Shown: one piece after another, positions 9,703 through 19,378 of the stretch
Layout: every line of letters starts with the position of its first letter
How positions within the stretch are numbered: the stretch's first letter is position 1
Source of the DNA: Pseudomonadota bacterium
Lineage (GTDB): Bacteria > Pseudomonadota > Gammaproteobacteria > Acidiferrobacterales > UBA6901
NCBI GenBank assembly: GCA_027364845.1
Contig: DAHXOO010000019.1
Coordinates: 1-52,976 of the forward strand
Direction: 5' to 3'
Length of the DNA: 52,976 nucleotides
Position numbers and translations under genes: made by a program
The notes under the pieces: generated by a model
Databases searched by the model: none
Told to the model about the DNA's origin: nothing
The model's input: the letters and a program-made list of their open reading frames with translations, nothing else

Positions 9703-10529
9703 TAGTCTTGACACCAAGTGATCTCGGCCTTCAGGCCGGGGAGGAACAGGTTCCACCCACACGGCGGTTCTGCTTCGGCTTCCTCCGCGGGGTTTGGTCT
9801 ATCATTGATAGAGCAGTGCTCCTTAAAAAGGAGCGCAGGCGCTCCTCAATCTGCCGACAATGTCCGAACACCCTCGAGGCCCTCGCTACCCGCAGAAGCC
9901 GAAGTCTACGCCTGCAACACTTTCATTGGCATGCGCAGGAACGCCGTCGTCGGAACCACGCCGCGCGGACCGCCTGACCTATTACCCGGTCCGCCGGCAG
10001 TAATCCAGCCCTTGGCAGTCACAGGGTGTGCCAGGCGCCGACCACGTCGCCGATGACCGCCAGATTGCTTGATGCCAGCCATGTGGGTACCAAAAAACCA
10101 GTGCCAAACCGATCACGGTCGGTTTCAATAAGCACGCCCGGTCAATTATAGGCGACAGGCTTTCTCTGTTCACCATGGCGCTTCGAGTTTATCTTTCCTC
10201 CTGCCGATGCGCCTCGGCTCGAATGACGATGCGCTCGGTTATAGGCCATGGATGAAAACAATCTCGCTGCCCACCTGCGCTGGCCAAGTAGCAAGTGGCG
10301 GGAAATTGCGGCATCGCTGGGATTTCTGCCTTGCCCATCATCCTCGTCGGCAATCCGCCAGGCGGCCGCGCAATCGTCGGCACGGCGACGTGAACGCGGT
10401 GCTGAACATACTGGGGATTTCCGAACCTGTCGGCGCAGCAATGGGCGTCGTAGTCTAGGCCGTCATGGGTCTGCACGTGAGGAACTGCAAAGATGCCGGC
10501 CGCATCCGACGTGAAAACCGGCGAGCGCG
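9703..10529. other. Gene-poor region with hairpins and a possible TnpB tail relic
   Basis: About 830 bases without a credible intact gene. It contains the GC hairpin at 9723-9740, a perfect 7-bp hairpin GCTCCTT-AAA-AAGGAGC at 9818-9834, and a 7-bp hairpin AAACCGA...TCGGTTT at 10106-10125. A plus-strand stretch at 10381-10455 encodes RHGDVNAVLNILG, which resembles the DxNAAxNIL end of IS605-type TnpB, but the zinc-ribbon cysteines expected before it are not in frame. I read it as at most a decayed mobile-element scar. Confidence 0.3.
9723..9740. repeat. IS200/IS605-end-like hairpin
   Basis: Stem CTCGGCC, loop TTCA, stem GGCCGGG (one T-G wobble), followed directly by GAGGAA. A short GC stem abutting GGGGAGGA is the usual look of IS200/IS605 terminal hairpins, but no adjoining transposase is intact. 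It could equally be an unrelated palindrome. Confidence 0.3.
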
Positions 10530-12071
10530 TCAGAGGCGCACGTCTCCGTTGCCATCATGGGTTTCAGCTTTCGGCCCCGGCTTGTTCGCAGGTACGCCCA
10601 CCTCTACCCGATTGCGCCCAAGCCGCTTCGCCCGATAGAGGGCCTGGTCTGCGCGGTCAATCAAGGCATGCGGCAACTCACCGGGTATGTATAGCGTGAG
10701 GCCCGCCGAAAACGTTGGCAACGACAAAATGCGCCCTGCGCACTCGCATGAACCTTTTATAACTCGCTGCTGCACCTTGCGCAGCGCACTGATGGCCCCG
10801 TCCTGGCCGGTGTTCGGCAGCAGCACCGAAAACTCCTCGCCACCGTAACGCGCCACCATGTCATGGTGCCGGAATATCGAAAGTATTTCCGTGGCATAAC
10901 AGCGCAGCACCTCATCGCCGGCTGCGTGGCCGTAGTTATCGTTGATCGCCTTGAACTCGTCGAGATCCACGATCGCCAACGCAAGCGGAGTGCTGTAGCG
11001 TTGCGCGCGACCGATCTCATCTTCGAGGCGGCGCATAAAGGCGCGCCGGTTCGGCAATCCGGTGAATTCGTCGGTCAAGCTCAGCAATCGCACTTTATTG
11101 AGCTCGTCGTGCAGCCGCTCACTGTCCGACTTTACCAACTGCAGATAGTCGTTCGATCCGCGCAGCTTTGCAGCCAGAGCGCGTTGACCTTTGATGAGTT
11201 CGTCGATTCCGCCAATCAGGATCTGCCGCATGCCCTCGATTTCTTCAACGCTGTCGGCTTGCTGCAGTGCGCCACGCTCGATCTCAAGCAGCGCGCCGAA
11301 TTCCCGGTTCTGCGCCACTGCCTCGGAAACCTTGTTTGCCAAGGTTTCCTGAAGCCGGTCGATTTGATCGCGCTTTCGGTCCAGATGCAGGCGGTAGGCG
11401 GAGTTGACCCGGCCCTCGGTCACCGGCCCTTCGGCCGATTCCTCTTGCTCAAGAATATGCTGCATGGTCTTCTCGCTTGAGCGTGAACGCCGTTCCACTG
11501 TTCGCCGCTCAAGCGAGGGCTGCCCGGCAGTCTCCGGTTCCGGTGGCGCCGGCTTAACCTCAGGTGTACTTTGCGATGGCGCGACAACAGGCTCGCTCGC
11601 AACTACCGGAGGATGAGGCGGCTGTGGCGCTGGTGGAACGTCAGGCGCACGCTCAAGGCTTCCGAGCAATCCCTGGATAGCATGCTCAAAGGCATCCAAG
11701 TCGTCACCTGGTTCCAGAACGACCCGCTCGCTTTCGCTCAGAAGCTGACCGCGCAGATCCGCGATAGTGGCCATCGACAAAGCCGGCCGCAGCTGTATGA
11801 GTTTTGCAGTCACTCGCAATACATGCTCGCTGGTCGGGTTCTTGGCATAAGCTTCGAGAAGAAAATAGAGCAGCGAGATGTAGGTCTGTTCGACCTGGGT
11901 CTGCTCCATCTCGCAGTCCTGCAGGAGACGGACGATCTGATCGTGTATAACAATACCTGTCGGAGATTGCTTGAGTCCTTCAAGCAATCCTATGACGCGC
12001 CGAAACAACGTTGATTCGACCGATGGTGTCGAATTGCCCTGCAAGGTGCCCCACCCGTAATGTAATTGCAT
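10530..12071 (-). CDS. Diguanylate cyclase (GGDEF) with N-terminal helical region
   Basis: A 513-residue cytoplasmic protein with no membrane segment. Residues about 1-130 are helical and unassigned, 140-185 are Pro-rich (a flexible linker), 200-335 are charged and likely coiled coil, and about 340-490 form a GGDEF domain. The active-site motif is GGEEF, a functional variant. The inhibitory I-site is intact: RHHD lies exactly five residues before it. So it should make cyclic di-GMP from two GTP and be product-inhibited. The N-terminal part presumably senses or localises, but I recognise no named domain. It is a lone transcription unit. Confidence 0.9.
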   Translation of the reverse strand: MQLHYGWGTLQGNSTPSVESTLFRRVIGLLEGLKQSPTGIVIHDQIVRLLQDCEMEQTQVEQTYISLLYFLLEAYAKNPTSEHVLRVTAKLIQLRPALSMATIADLRGQLLSESERVVLEPGDDLDAFEHAIQGLLGSLERAPDVPPAPQPPHPPVVASEPVVAPSQSTPEVKPAPPEPETAGQPSLERRTVERRSRSSEKTMQHILEQEESAEGPVTEGRVNSAYRLHLDRKRDQIDRLQETLANKVSEAVAQNREFGALLEIERGALQQADSVEEIEGMRQILIGGIDELIKGQRALAAKLRGSNDYLQLVKSDSERLHDELNKVRLLSLTDEFTGLPNRRAFMRRLEDEIGRAQRYSTPLALAIVDLDEFKAINDNYGHAAGDEVLRCYATEILSIFRHHDMVARYGGEEFSVLLPNTGQDGAISALRKVQQRVIKGSCECAGRILSLPTFSAGLTLYIPGELPHALIDRADQALYRAKRLGRNRVEVGVPANKPGPKAETHDGNGDVRL

Positions 12072-12597
12072 CCATGCAGTGGATTAAATAAAACATGGAC
12101 GCCTCATAACAACCAGTAGCGTATGAGGATTATTCTATTTTGTCGTTGTTATTCAGGCCTGCGCCTGTCGGCCTAAACCGCCGAAAACCCCTTTGTTATA
12201 TGACAAGAAATCTAACCCATGCCCCACCAAATGACAATCACGCCACCTATATCTTTTCGGTCATTAATGTCCGTTCAATCAGTTAGGAATGACAGTGAAA
12301 GCATCACTCGACGTGGTGATCCGGTTCACGGAAGAAAAAACGGCCGAAATCATCGCCGGTCCGGCGGCTTATAACGGCCTGCTGGGTCCGCCGCGCAACC
12401 GCCGTTGGCGGGCATTGCGACAGTATCGGCGAATGATGATCGCACTTACGCGCTGTTATCAGGGACATCGGGCATTCGAAAGGTCGCGAGCAATGCTGCG
12501 GAACCCGCACTTCAAGCCAGCGTCGACGCAGCCGATCGTTCACCGTATCGGCACTGCCGGGTTGGCGGAATCGGTGCCCTGCGTTAAGGTATGAAAA
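12072..12597. other. Intergenic region with doubtful small ORF
   Basis: About 525 bases between a leftward diguanylate cyclase and a rightward membrane protein gene. The half near 12072 is AT-rich relative to its neighbours and should carry the leftward promoter. A 101-codon plus-strand frame (12289-12594) ends three bases before the next gene, but it is Arg-rich, has no domain, and its only purine-rich site abuts the ATG, so I do not call it a gene. Confidence 0.4.
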
Positions 12598-13071
12598 ATG
12601 ACACGCACAACCACAGCTACGGCCGGCAAGGAGCGCTTCACGTTCAGGAGCGCCGGCGCGCTCTTCCTTCTATCTGCCGTCCTCGAGATGCTTTCGCTTA
12701 CGGACGACATTCCGCTGTTTGGTGCCATGCGCGGCGGTGCTGTCGCAGTGATCTACCACCTGTTGTACGCGGTGCTGTTTGTGATCATGGGCGTTGGCCT
12801 GTGGGACAGAAAGCATTGGGGTGACAAAGCGGTCATGGCCACGACCGCGTTCTATACGGCGGACCGGGCCATGCGGCTATTAAGCCCGGCGACCCTTACG
12901 GCGTATATGTTCCACGACATTGGCAGCTACGTCGGCATGATTCTGCCCGTAGGCGAACAGACTTTCCGGCAACTCGCCGAACTTATGACCTTGCTGTTCT
13001 TGGCCTGCTGGTGGGCATTCGCCTGGTATACCTATGCACAGCGGGACTACTTCCGTGCGAATGGCAAATGA
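12598..13071 (+). CDS. Hypothetical four-helix membrane protein
   Basis: A 157-residue protein, not recognised as a named family. It has about four hydrophobic segments (near residues 18-35, 45-67, 75-95 and 125-147), short loops and a basic C-terminus, so it is an inner-membrane protein. The ATG follows TTAAGGT. Composition and codon use look genuine (no long overlapping frame of better quality). It stands alone between unrelated genes, so context gives no function. Confidence 0.65.
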   Translation: MTRTTTATAGKERFTFRSAGALFLLSAVLEMLSLTDDIPLFGAMRGGAVAVIYHLLYAVLFVIMGVGLWDRKHWGDKAVMATTAFYTADRAMRLLSPATLTAYMFHDIGSYVGMILPVGEQTFRQLAELMTLLFLACWWAFAWYTYAQRDYFRANGK

Positions 13072-13098
13072 GCTGGGGATACGGTGCCCGACGGACCT

Positions 13099-13326
13099 TC
13101 AGCCCTCCCACTCTTCAAGCGGGGAGGATATTTGTCGCTTCTCCGCCAACATACGCTTCGCGTCATGATCGTTCGCGGCAAACACCATGCGAAATCGGTC
13201 AGTAGCTCCCGCCGCCTGAGCCTGGCGAAGGGTCGAGCAAAGAACCTTCGCTTCTCCAAATTTGACGAAACTGTTGACCAACGTCATCGTCTTGTCGGTC
13301 GCAATACGGAAAACGAAGTACGGCAT
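13099..13326 (-). CDS. Small conserved hypothetical protein
   Basis: A 75-residue protein beginning MPYFVFRIATDK from an ATG with GGAG upstream; the longer frame to 13464 is rejected because similarity-like composition begins only at this Met. The pattern (an N-terminal PYFVFRI strand, a helical middle with ALRQAQA-like segment, then RMVFAANDHDAKRMLAEKR) matches small beta/gammaproteobacterial proteins I have seen annotated only as hypothetical. No membrane segment and no catalytic motif. The last codons and stop lie in a GC stem (CCTCCC...GGGGAGG) that may help end transcription. Confidence 0.65.
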   Translation of the reverse strand: MPYFVFRIATDKTMTLVNSFVKFGEAKVLCSTLRQAQAAGATDRFRMVFAANDHDAKRMLAEKRQISSPLEEWEG

Positions 13327-13855
13327 GGCCCGGGTCTCCGGAAAATATCCTGGCGCCATTCTATCCATATCCGCCAATGCAGAACAGATTTGGCCTGCGA
13401 CCAAGGCCGGCCGGGCTAAGCGTGGCTCGTCACCTGTTCCTAAGGCACGCGGGGTGTGTGACATTTTTTCAACGAAGCCGCGACTGACGGGCCGCGTCGT
13501 AAGGAGCGGAGAGAACCGCGTGGAATCTGCGGGTGATCTAGAGGCAGGCTTCGCGAGATACCGGATCCTGCCAGCCTAGCGGGCATGGTGGAAATCAGCT
13601 GGCGCGCGACAGATACCGAATCTGGGCTCGGTCCACGACAGCAGCGTTAAGCCCTTCTTTTCCCTGGACTGCGGCAGGAAAGCATCGGGCACACCGCAGG
13701 GCGGCTGACCGGCACGCAACCTGCCGAAATGCCTCCGTACGGTCGCAGGGTGCAGCGCTGCAGAAATCTGCAACCCGCATCCTGAGAAGGATGTCGCAGT
13801 GGGGATGCCATGAGTTAACATCTGCTTTTTGCATACTGATATCCAGAGAACCACA
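13327..13855. other. Intergenic region upstream of xseB
   Basis: About 530 bases between divergent genes. It should hold promoters for the 75-residue protein gene (leftward) and the xseB-ispA-dxs operon (rightward). Open frames seen here are antisense extensions of xseB or low-quality frames. No gene or RNA recognised. Confidence 0.45.
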
Positions 13856-14098
13856 ATGCCTAAGAAAACATCGACGCCAAATTTCGAAGCTGCACTCGCC
13901 GAGCTTGAACAGCTTGTCGAGAAAATGGAAAGCGGCAACCAGACCCTGGAGCAATCCCTTAAGTCATTCCAGCGCGGCATAGAATTGACGCGCGCCTGCC
14001 AAGAGGGCCTCAAGGAAGCTGAGCAGCGTGTGGAAAAACTCGTGCAACAGAACGGCATCATGGCCATCGAACCGTATCAGGGTAACGATTCCACTTGA
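13856..14098 (+). CDS. xseB: Exodeoxyribonuclease VII small subunit
   Basis: An 80-residue helical protein starting MPKKTSTPNFEAALAELEQLV. The conserved FEAALAELE...LEKMESG-like region, QTLEQSLKSFQRGIEL, and C..GLKEAEQRVEKL identify XseB. Several XseB copies bind one XseA nuclease to form the enzyme that degrades single-stranded DNA into oligonucleotides. The usual length is about 80, so it is complete. Its TGA overlaps the TTG start of ispA, the classical proteobacterial order xseB-ispA-dxs, and expression is likely coupled. Confidence 0.93.
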   Translation: MPKKTSTPNFEAALAELEQLVEKMESGNQTLEQSLKSFQRGIELTRACQEGLKEAEQRVEKLVQQNGIMAIEPYQGNDST

Positions 14099-14988
14099 GC
14101 TTCCTGCACGACTATCTGCCCAGTTGCCAGGCACGGGTGGAGCGGGTACTGGATCGTTACCTGCCGTCCGCTCAGAGCGAGCCGCGACGCCTGCACGAGG
14201 CCATGCGATATGCCACCCTGAGCGGCGGCAAGAGACTGCGCGCAGCACTGGTCTATGCGACTGGCGAGACGTTCGGCGCCAGGCCGGAGCAACTCGATGC
14301 GCCGGCTGGCGCCCTGGAACTGATCCATGCCTACTCGCTCATCCATGACGACCTCCCTGCCATGGACAATGATGACCTGCGGCGAGGCAAGCCTGCCTGC
14401 CACCGGGAGTTCGACGAGGCGACGGCGCTGCTCGCCGGCGATGCGCTTCAGACCCGCGCATTCGAGATCCTGGCCAATGATGCGGATCCTGCGGTAAGTG
14501 CACAGCAGCGCCGGGAAATGATCGCACGTCTCGCCGACGCTGCCGGGTCCCTCGGCATGGCCGGCGGCCAGGCGATCGACCTTGAGGCGGTTGGCCGCAC
14601 GCTGAATCTCGCTGAGCTTGAGGACATGCACGCACGCAAAACCGGGGGCCTGTTCCGGGCGGCGGTAGCGCTCGGCGCCCTTGCCGCCCCCCAGACGCCC
14701 GTCGGGGCACTCGCGCCGCTCGACCGGTATGCGGCATGCGTTGGCCTGGCCTTCCAGATTACCGACGACATCCTCGACGTCGAGGCAAGCACGGCGACGC
14801 TGGGCAAACCCCAGGGCAGCGACCAGCGCCGCAAAAAACCCACGTACTCCGCCATTCTTGGGCTCGAACGGGCCCGGGCCCTCGCCCACGCCCAGTACCA
14901 GACGGCTCTCGCCAGCCTCGTCGGTTTGGGGGATAATGTGCAATTACTCATCGAAATCGCCGCGTATATCCAAGACCGAACCCGCTGA
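14095..14988 (+). CDS. ispA: Farnesyl diphosphate synthase (polyprenyl synthetase)
   Basis: A 297-residue trans-isoprenyl diphosphate synthase. It has the first Asp-rich motif DDLPAMDND (about residues 84-92) and the second DDILD (about residues 223-227), which bind Mg2+ and the allylic diphosphate. Two residues (LP) in the expanded DDxxxxD motif are usual for bacterial FPP/GPP synthases. It adds isopentenyl diphosphate to make farnesyl diphosphate for quinones and undecaprenol. The start is TTG, overlapping the xseB stop, and there is no good upstream ribosome site, consistent with translational coupling. Its stop overlaps the dxs ATG by one base. Confidence 0.95.
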   Translation: MSFLHDYLPSCQARVERVLDRYLPSAQSEPRRLHEAMRYATLSGGKRLRAALVYATGETFGARPEQLDAPAGALELIHAYSLIHDDLPAMDNDDLRRGKPACHREFDEATALLAGDALQTRAFEILANDADPAVSAQQRREMIARLADAAGSLGMAGGQAIDLEAVGRTLNLAELEDMHARKTGGLFRAAVALGALAAPQTPVGALAPLDRYAACVGLAFQITDDILDVEASTATLGKPQGSDQRRKKPTYSAILGLERARALAHAQYQTALASLVGLGDNVQLLIEIAAYIQDRTR

Positions 14989-16874
14989 TGCCCATCCAGA
15001 ACGACTACCGGTTCCTGCAACAGGTTGATTTTCCGGAAGACCTGCGGCGTCTGGATGAATCCGTTCTTCCCACGCTCGCGGCAGAACTGCGCCGGTTTCT
15101 CATAGGAACGGTCAGCAAGACTGGCGGGCACCTCGCCGCCGGACTCGGCACCGTAGAACTCACCATCGCGCTGCACTACGTATTCAACACACCCGAGGAC
15201 CGGCTGGTGTGGGATGTCGGCCATCAGACCTACCCCCACAAGATCCTGACAGGGCGACGCGCGCTCATGGCCAGCCTGCGCCAGAAGGGCGGCCTTTCGG
15301 GATTTCCGCGCCGAGCCGAAAGCCCCTACGACACCTTTGGGGTAGGTCACGCGAGTACATCGGTGGGCGCTGCGCTGGGCATGGCCGTTGCGGCCGCACA
15401 CGAGGGGTCGGATCGGAACGTCGTGGCGATCATCGGCGATGGTGCGCTCAGCGGCGGCATGGCATTTGAGGCACTCAACAATGCCGGCAACATGGACGCC
15501 AATCTTCTCGTTGTACTCAACGACAACGACATGTCCATTTCACCCAATGTCGGCGCAATGTCGAACTATCTTGCCCGAATCCTCTCCGGAAAGGTCTACG
15601 CGACCGTGCGTGAGGGCAGCAAGACGGTGCTTTCCACCCTTCCTCCTGTCTGGGAGCTGGCCAAGCGTGCGGAAGAGCACATGAAGGGCATGATCATGCC
15701 GGGTACTTTTTTCGAGGAACTTGGGTTCAATTACATCGGACCCATAGACGGCCATAACCTGCACACCTTGGTCAAAACCCTGCGCAACCTGCGTGATCTC
15801 AAGGGCCCACGCTTCCTGCATATCGTCACGCGCAAAGGCAAGGGTTATGAACCGGCGGAGGGCGATCCCTGCGTCTATCACGGCGTCACACCATTCGATC
15901 CGGCCACGGGAAAGATGGAAAAAAAGCCCGCCCGCAAGACCTACACGCAGGTCTTCGGCGAATGGCTGTGCGACATGGCCGCCACCGATACGCGGCTCAT
16001 CGGCATCACGCCAGCGATGCGAGAAGGTTCCGGGTTGGTAGCATTTTCGGAGCGTTTCCCGGACCGCTACTTCGACGTCGGCATTGCCGAGCAGCATGCC
16101 CTCACCTTTGCCGCCGGGCTTGCGTGTGAGCGACTGAAGCCGGTTGTGGCGATTTATTCGACATTCCTGCAGCGCGCCTATGACCAGCTGATCCACGACA
16201 TCTGCCTGCAAAATCTTCCGGTGACCTTCGCGGTCGATCGCGCTGGACTGGTCGGACCCGATGGTCCCACCCATGCCGGCAGCTTCGATCTAAGCTATCT
16301 CCGCTGCTTGCCGAACATCACGGTGATGGCCCCGTCGGACGAAAACGAATGCCGCCAGATGCTCTACACTGCCTTCAGCCTGGACGGGCCGGCGGCGGTA
16401 CGCTACCCGCGCGGCAGCGGCCCCGGTGTCGAAATAGATCCGACCATGCAGGCCTTGCCTCTGGGCAAAGCGCAGCTGCGCCGGCGCGGAAAAGGTGTGG
16501 CGATTCTGACATTCGGCTCCCTGCTCCAGCCGGCGCTGGCCGCTGCGGAAGAACTGAATGCCACGGTAGTCAACATGCGATTTGTGAAACCGCTAGATGC
16601 GGAAATGGTCCTTAACATGGCGCAATGCCATACATTGCTTGTCACCGTCGAGGAGAACACCGTTCTGGGCGGTGCAGGCAGCGCCGTTACCGAAGCATTG
16701 GCACACGCCGGCGTCAGCATTCCAGTCATTCATCTGGGCCTTCCTGACAGCTTCATCGATCAAGGTGAGCGCGACGAGCTGCTGGCCCAATGCGGACTGG
16801 ATGCCGCAGGAATACGGCGGGCAATTCAAGCTGCCATACCTTCTGGTATTGCCAGGATACCGGGCAAGGCTTAA
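14988..16874 (+). CDS. dxs: 1-deoxy-D-xylulose-5-phosphate synthase
   Basis: A 628-residue thiamine-diphosphate enzyme, full length for the family (about 620-640). The N-terminal domain has the TPP motif [18 protein letters not shown] (about residues 150-167, with GDG...NN), and the middle domain has [15 protein letters not shown] and [15 protein letters not shown]. It condenses pyruvate and glyceraldehyde 3-phosphate, the first step of the MEP isoprenoid pathway, feeding ispA next door. It is third in the xseB-ispA-dxs operon. Confidence 0.97.
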   Translation: MPIQNDYRFLQQVDFPEDLRRLDESVLPTLAAELRRFLIGTVSKTGGHLAAGLGTVELTIALHYVFNTPEDRLVWDVGHQTYPHKILTGRRALMASLRQKGGLSGFPRRAESPYDTFGVGHASTSVGAALGMAVAAAHEGSDRNVVAIIGDGALSGGMAFEALNNAGNMDANLLVVLNDNDMSISPNVGAMSNYLARILSGKVYATVREGSKTVLSTLPPVWELAKRAEEHMKGMIMPGTFFEELGFNYIGPIDGHNLHTLVKTLRNLRDLKGPRFLHIVTRKGKGYEPAEGDPCVYHGVTPFDPATGKMEKKPARKTYTQVFGEWLCDMAATDTRLIGITPAMREGSGLVAFSERFPDRYFDVGIAEQHALTFAAGLACERLKPVVAIYSTFLQRAYDQLIHDICLQNLPVTFAVDRAGLVGPDGPTHAGSFDLSYLRCLPNITVMAPSDENECRQMLYTAFSLDGPAAVRYPRGSGPGVEIDPTMQALPLGKAQLRRRGKGVAILTFGSLLQPALAAAEELNATVVNMRFVKPLDAEMVLNMAQCHTLLVTVEENTVLGGAGSAVTEALAHAGVSIPVIHLGLPDSFIDQGERDELLAQCGLDAAGIRRAIQAAIPSGIARIPGKA

Positions 16875-17237
16875 ACTTGATCAAATCCGTCAACAATTTT
16901 GGGCAATAAATCCCAATTGGGATCGGAACCGTAAATCAACCCCCGACTGAAGCCGAAGGCCTTAATGTCTGATGCACGAATGTACTGAACATGCGGGAGG
17001 TTTACACGGGAGCGTAAGCTGCCGGTCCCGACCTGTTTCCCGATCTGGCGGCAGCGATTGCCGGGTCGTGCCGGGGTGGGCACTTTCCTTATGTCTGGTT
17101 CAGGTCTGTCCGGCTTGCGCCGGCGATCCCCCGATTTCCGGCTGAGCCGCCTGCGTCAACAGAGGTTCACGCACCCGTTGATGCCCTAATGCAATTCCTC
17201 CCCTGACTGAGGTCAGGGGTTTCTTTGTGGAGGTTTT
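16875..17237. other. dxs-folE2 intergenic region, possible mobile-element scar
   Basis: About 360 bases with an unusual density of palindromes: ATCCCAATTGGGAT at 16910-16923 (perfect), a GGGAGG...CACGGGAG segment near 16992-17013, and the terminator-like stem at 17200-17219. The text between about 16940 and 17190 is GC-rich, has interrupted frames, and to my eye resembles 3' ends of IS1341/IS605-type elements. This is recollection only. No intact gene is present. Confidence 0.3.
17200..17227 (+). terminator. Rho-independent terminator-like hairpin before folE2
   Basis: A perfect 8-bp stem CCCCTGAC / GTCAGGGG with loop TGAG, followed by TTTCTTTG. It ends about ten bases before the folE2 ATG (17238), with the GGAGG ribosome site immediately after it. 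It could end the xseB-ispA-dxs transcript or act as an attenuator for folE2. Confidence 0.5.
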
Positions 17238-18065
17238 ATGAAGGCTACTGCCAAGCAAGCCGGAAAGGCCGAGATCAGCCCCATCGCGGACGTTCAGAAC
17301 GAACCGGATACGCGCCACCTTGCGATCGACAAAGTGGGCATCAAAAATATTCGTCATCCGGTGCGTGTCAAGGATCGCAGCCAGGGCGAGCAACATACGA
17401 TCGCCCATTTCAACATGTACGTGGAACTCCCGCACAACTTCAAGGGAACGCACATGTCGCGTTTCGTGGAGATCCTGAATGGCCATGATCTGGAGATATC
17501 GGTTGAGTCATTCAAGGACATGCTGACAGAAATGAGCGCACGCCTCGAGGCCAACACCGGGCATATCGAGATGAGTTTCCCGTATTTCATCAATAAATCT
17601 GCTCCGGTATCCGGCGTTCACAGCCTTCTCGATTACCAGGTGACATTCATCGGAGAAATCCATGATGGTCAGCACATCATGACAATCAAGGTGGTGGTGC
17701 CAGTAACCAGCTTGTGCCCGTGCTCGAAAGAAATCTCGAAGTACGGCGCGCATAATCAGCGCTCGCACGTTACGATAGCGGTCCGCACGAACACTTTCGT
17801 CTGGGTCGAGGATCTCATCGATCTCGTCGAGAAACAGGCAAGCTGCGAGCTGTATGGGCTGCTGAAACGGCCGGATGAGAAATACGTGACTGAGCGCGCC
17901 TATGAAAACCCCAAATTCGTCGAGGACATGGTGCGTGACGTCGCCGCCTGCCTCAACAAGGATCAGCGCATCGACGCGTACTCGGTCGAGTCGGAAAACT
18001 TCGAATCGATCCACAATCATTCCGCCTACGCGATGATCCAGCGGGACAAGACTCACTCCCATTGA
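17238..18065 (+). CDS. folE2: GTP cyclohydrolase I type 2 (FolE2)
   Basis: A 275-residue protein of the GCYH-IB family, not homologous in sequence to FolE. The metal/active-site region is [20 protein letters not shown] (about residues 156-175, with Cys and His ligands), and the C-terminal [17 protein letters not shown] is also diagnostic. It opens GTP to 7,8-dihydroneopterin triphosphate, the first step of folate and queuosine precursor synthesis. FolE2 works with metals other than zinc and is often induced on zinc shortage, but I saw no clear Zur box upstream. A TGGAGG ribosome site precedes the ATG. Confidence 0.95.
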   Translation: MKATAKQAGKAEISPIADVQNEPDTRHLAIDKVGIKNIRHPVRVKDRSQGEQHTIAHFNMYVELPHNFKGTHMSRFVEILNGHDLEISVESFKDMLTEMSARLEANTGHIEMSFPYFINKSAPVSGVHSLLDYQVTFIGEIHDGQHIMTIKVVVPVTSLCPCSKEISKYGAHNQRSHVTIAVRTNTFVWVEDLIDLVEKQASCELYGLLKRPDEKYVTERAYENPKFVEDMVRDVAACLNKDQRIDAYSVESENFESIHNHSAYAMIQRDKTHSH

Positions 18066-18092
18066 ACCGGCAGGCGAGACGCGGCATCGTAG

Positions 18093-18533
18093 TTACCCCT
18101 GCGATACCGGCCGATAGAGGAATACCAGTATCACCGTGGTAGCGCAGAGCAGCAAGCTCTGCACGGCATTGCGCGTAAGAAAATAATGCAGTACTCCGGC
18201 GAGCGCGGGAAGGTCCGCGACATTGATGCCCATCATCAGCCGCCGGCGCAGAACCATAATGGGTTCAGAACGACCTGCGGCCATCACGCCGTCCGCACGG
18301 GTAATCCGCCAATACCGCCGCAACATCGGTATCGATGGAACCGCCAACAGGACTCCTGCCAGCAAGGAATACGGCCCGGCGGCAGACAGCATCGGCCGCC
18401 CGGGCATGAACCGCTGCGTGCCCAGTATGAGAATTGGCAGAAACAGGGAATGGGCACATGAAAGCAGCCAAACCTTGGTGAGCTCGGACATCGTATCCGC
18501 GCATTTTTCCGAAGCTGGGGTTTTTTGGCTCAT
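18093..18533 (-). CDS. Hypothetical membrane protein
   Basis: A 146-residue protein with about four hydrophobic segments (near residues 20-38, 50-68, 95-113 and 118-140) and a basic cytoplasmic loop around RRRLMMG. Not recognised as a named family. The ATG at 18533 follows AGGAAAGAGG; a second Met at residue 15 is possible. It lies alone, convergent with folE2. Confidence 0.6.
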   Translation of the reverse strand: MSQKTPASEKCADTMSELTKVWLLSCAHSLFLPILILGTQRFMPGRPMLSAAGPYSLLAGVLLAVPSIPMLRRYWRITRADGVMAAGRSEPIMVLRRRLMMGINVADLPALAGVLHYFLTRNAVQSLLLCATTVILVFLYRPVSQG

Positions 18534-18833
18534 CCTCTTTCCTGTGCTGGTTCGGCTCGGGCTTTCACGACTGATGCCACGCTGCGGCGCAATAATAAGA
18601 CCATTCCTGTGCGCTGCGCCACTTGTTTTCGGGTTCCACCTCCGGTAGGCAGACTGAAGTCAGAAACAGCCGGAGGGCTGAGGTTCGGCCGCAGACTGCC
18701 TCGATGGCAGCGCAGCGATAACCGGAAGAAGCCTTGGGGTTACCACTTGCCGAAGATCGTACAGTGCGGACTCGGATCCTTGGCAATATCGAGAAAGAGT
18801 CGTTCCATAGCGCCACATCGATGAATCTGACGC
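18534..18833. other. Intergenic region
   Basis: 300 bases between the hypothetical membrane protein start and the hydrogenase protease stop. It should contain the leftward promoter of the membrane protein and the end of the group 3b hydrogenase transcript. No gene, strong hairpin or repeat seen. Confidence 0.4.
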
Positions 18834-19349
18834 CTATGATCGAAAAGCTGAAGACGTCCAGCGCAAGGATGCACAACTCACCTGCTCAAGCACCTCGCGT
18901 TCCACGGCCGCAATAAGGTCGGGTACCGCCGCCATCACTGGCGGACTGAGGACCTCGCCGGTAGTGTCGGCAATCTCCAGACCGAACACCACCACCTGCG
19001 GCGGTAGACACCCTATCACCCGGCCGAGTTCAAGCACTGCAGCCAGACCGAATCCATGGCTCGACAACGCACCAGTCGCGGAACCGACCCTGTCGCGACT
19101 CAGCCTGTGCAGCGTCCCCGCAGTGGTACCGGCAGCCACGGCGTCGATGACGATGAGCATGTTCGAACCCTCGAGGCCCTGCAACAAACCCGTTCCCGGC
19201 TGGTCACATTTCTCGATGGTGAGTGTCTGCTCAGGGAGCGCAGTGAGGACGGCAGAGCGGCGCAACGCCCCGACCGCGACCCAGCCCAGGCGATCATCCC
19301 CGTGCGGTGAACCCAGACCTACAATGTGTATCCGGATACCCATAGTCAT
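18834..19349 (-). CDS. Hydrogenase maturation protease for the group 3b enzyme
   Basis: A 171-residue HybD/HycI-type endopeptidase starting MTMGIRIHIVGLGSPHGDD (a second Met at 19343 is equally possible). The GxGxxxxGDD motif lies near residues 10-18, the second acidic ligand is in VIDAV (about residue 69), and the His in LSSHGFGL completes the usual nickel-sensing set. It removes the C-terminal peptide of a hydrogenase large subunit once nickel is inserted. It starts 29 bases after the hydA stop on the same strand, so hydA is its likely client. The C-terminus is a little longer than usual. Confidence 0.82.
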   Translation of the reverse strand: MTMGIRIHIVGLGSPHGDDRLGWVAVGALRRSAVLTALPEQTLTIEKCDQPGTGLLQGLEGSNMLIVIDAVAAGTTAGTLHRLSRDRVGSATGALSSHGFGLAAVLELGRVIGCLPPQVVVFGLEIADTTGEVLSPPVMAAVPDLIAAVEREVLEQVSCASLRWTSSAFRS

Positions 19350-19378
19350 GCATAAGGTGTTGGTACGGGCCGCGTCGG

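Noticed and set aside
12289-12594. 101-codon plus-strand ORF
   Set aside because: Arg-rich, no domain, ribosome-like site abuts the start; probably non-coding.
13101-13130. Third copy of an IS-end-like GGGGAGGA hairpin
   Set aside because: It is the end of the coding sequence of the 75-residue protein, and the stem is only about six base pairs.
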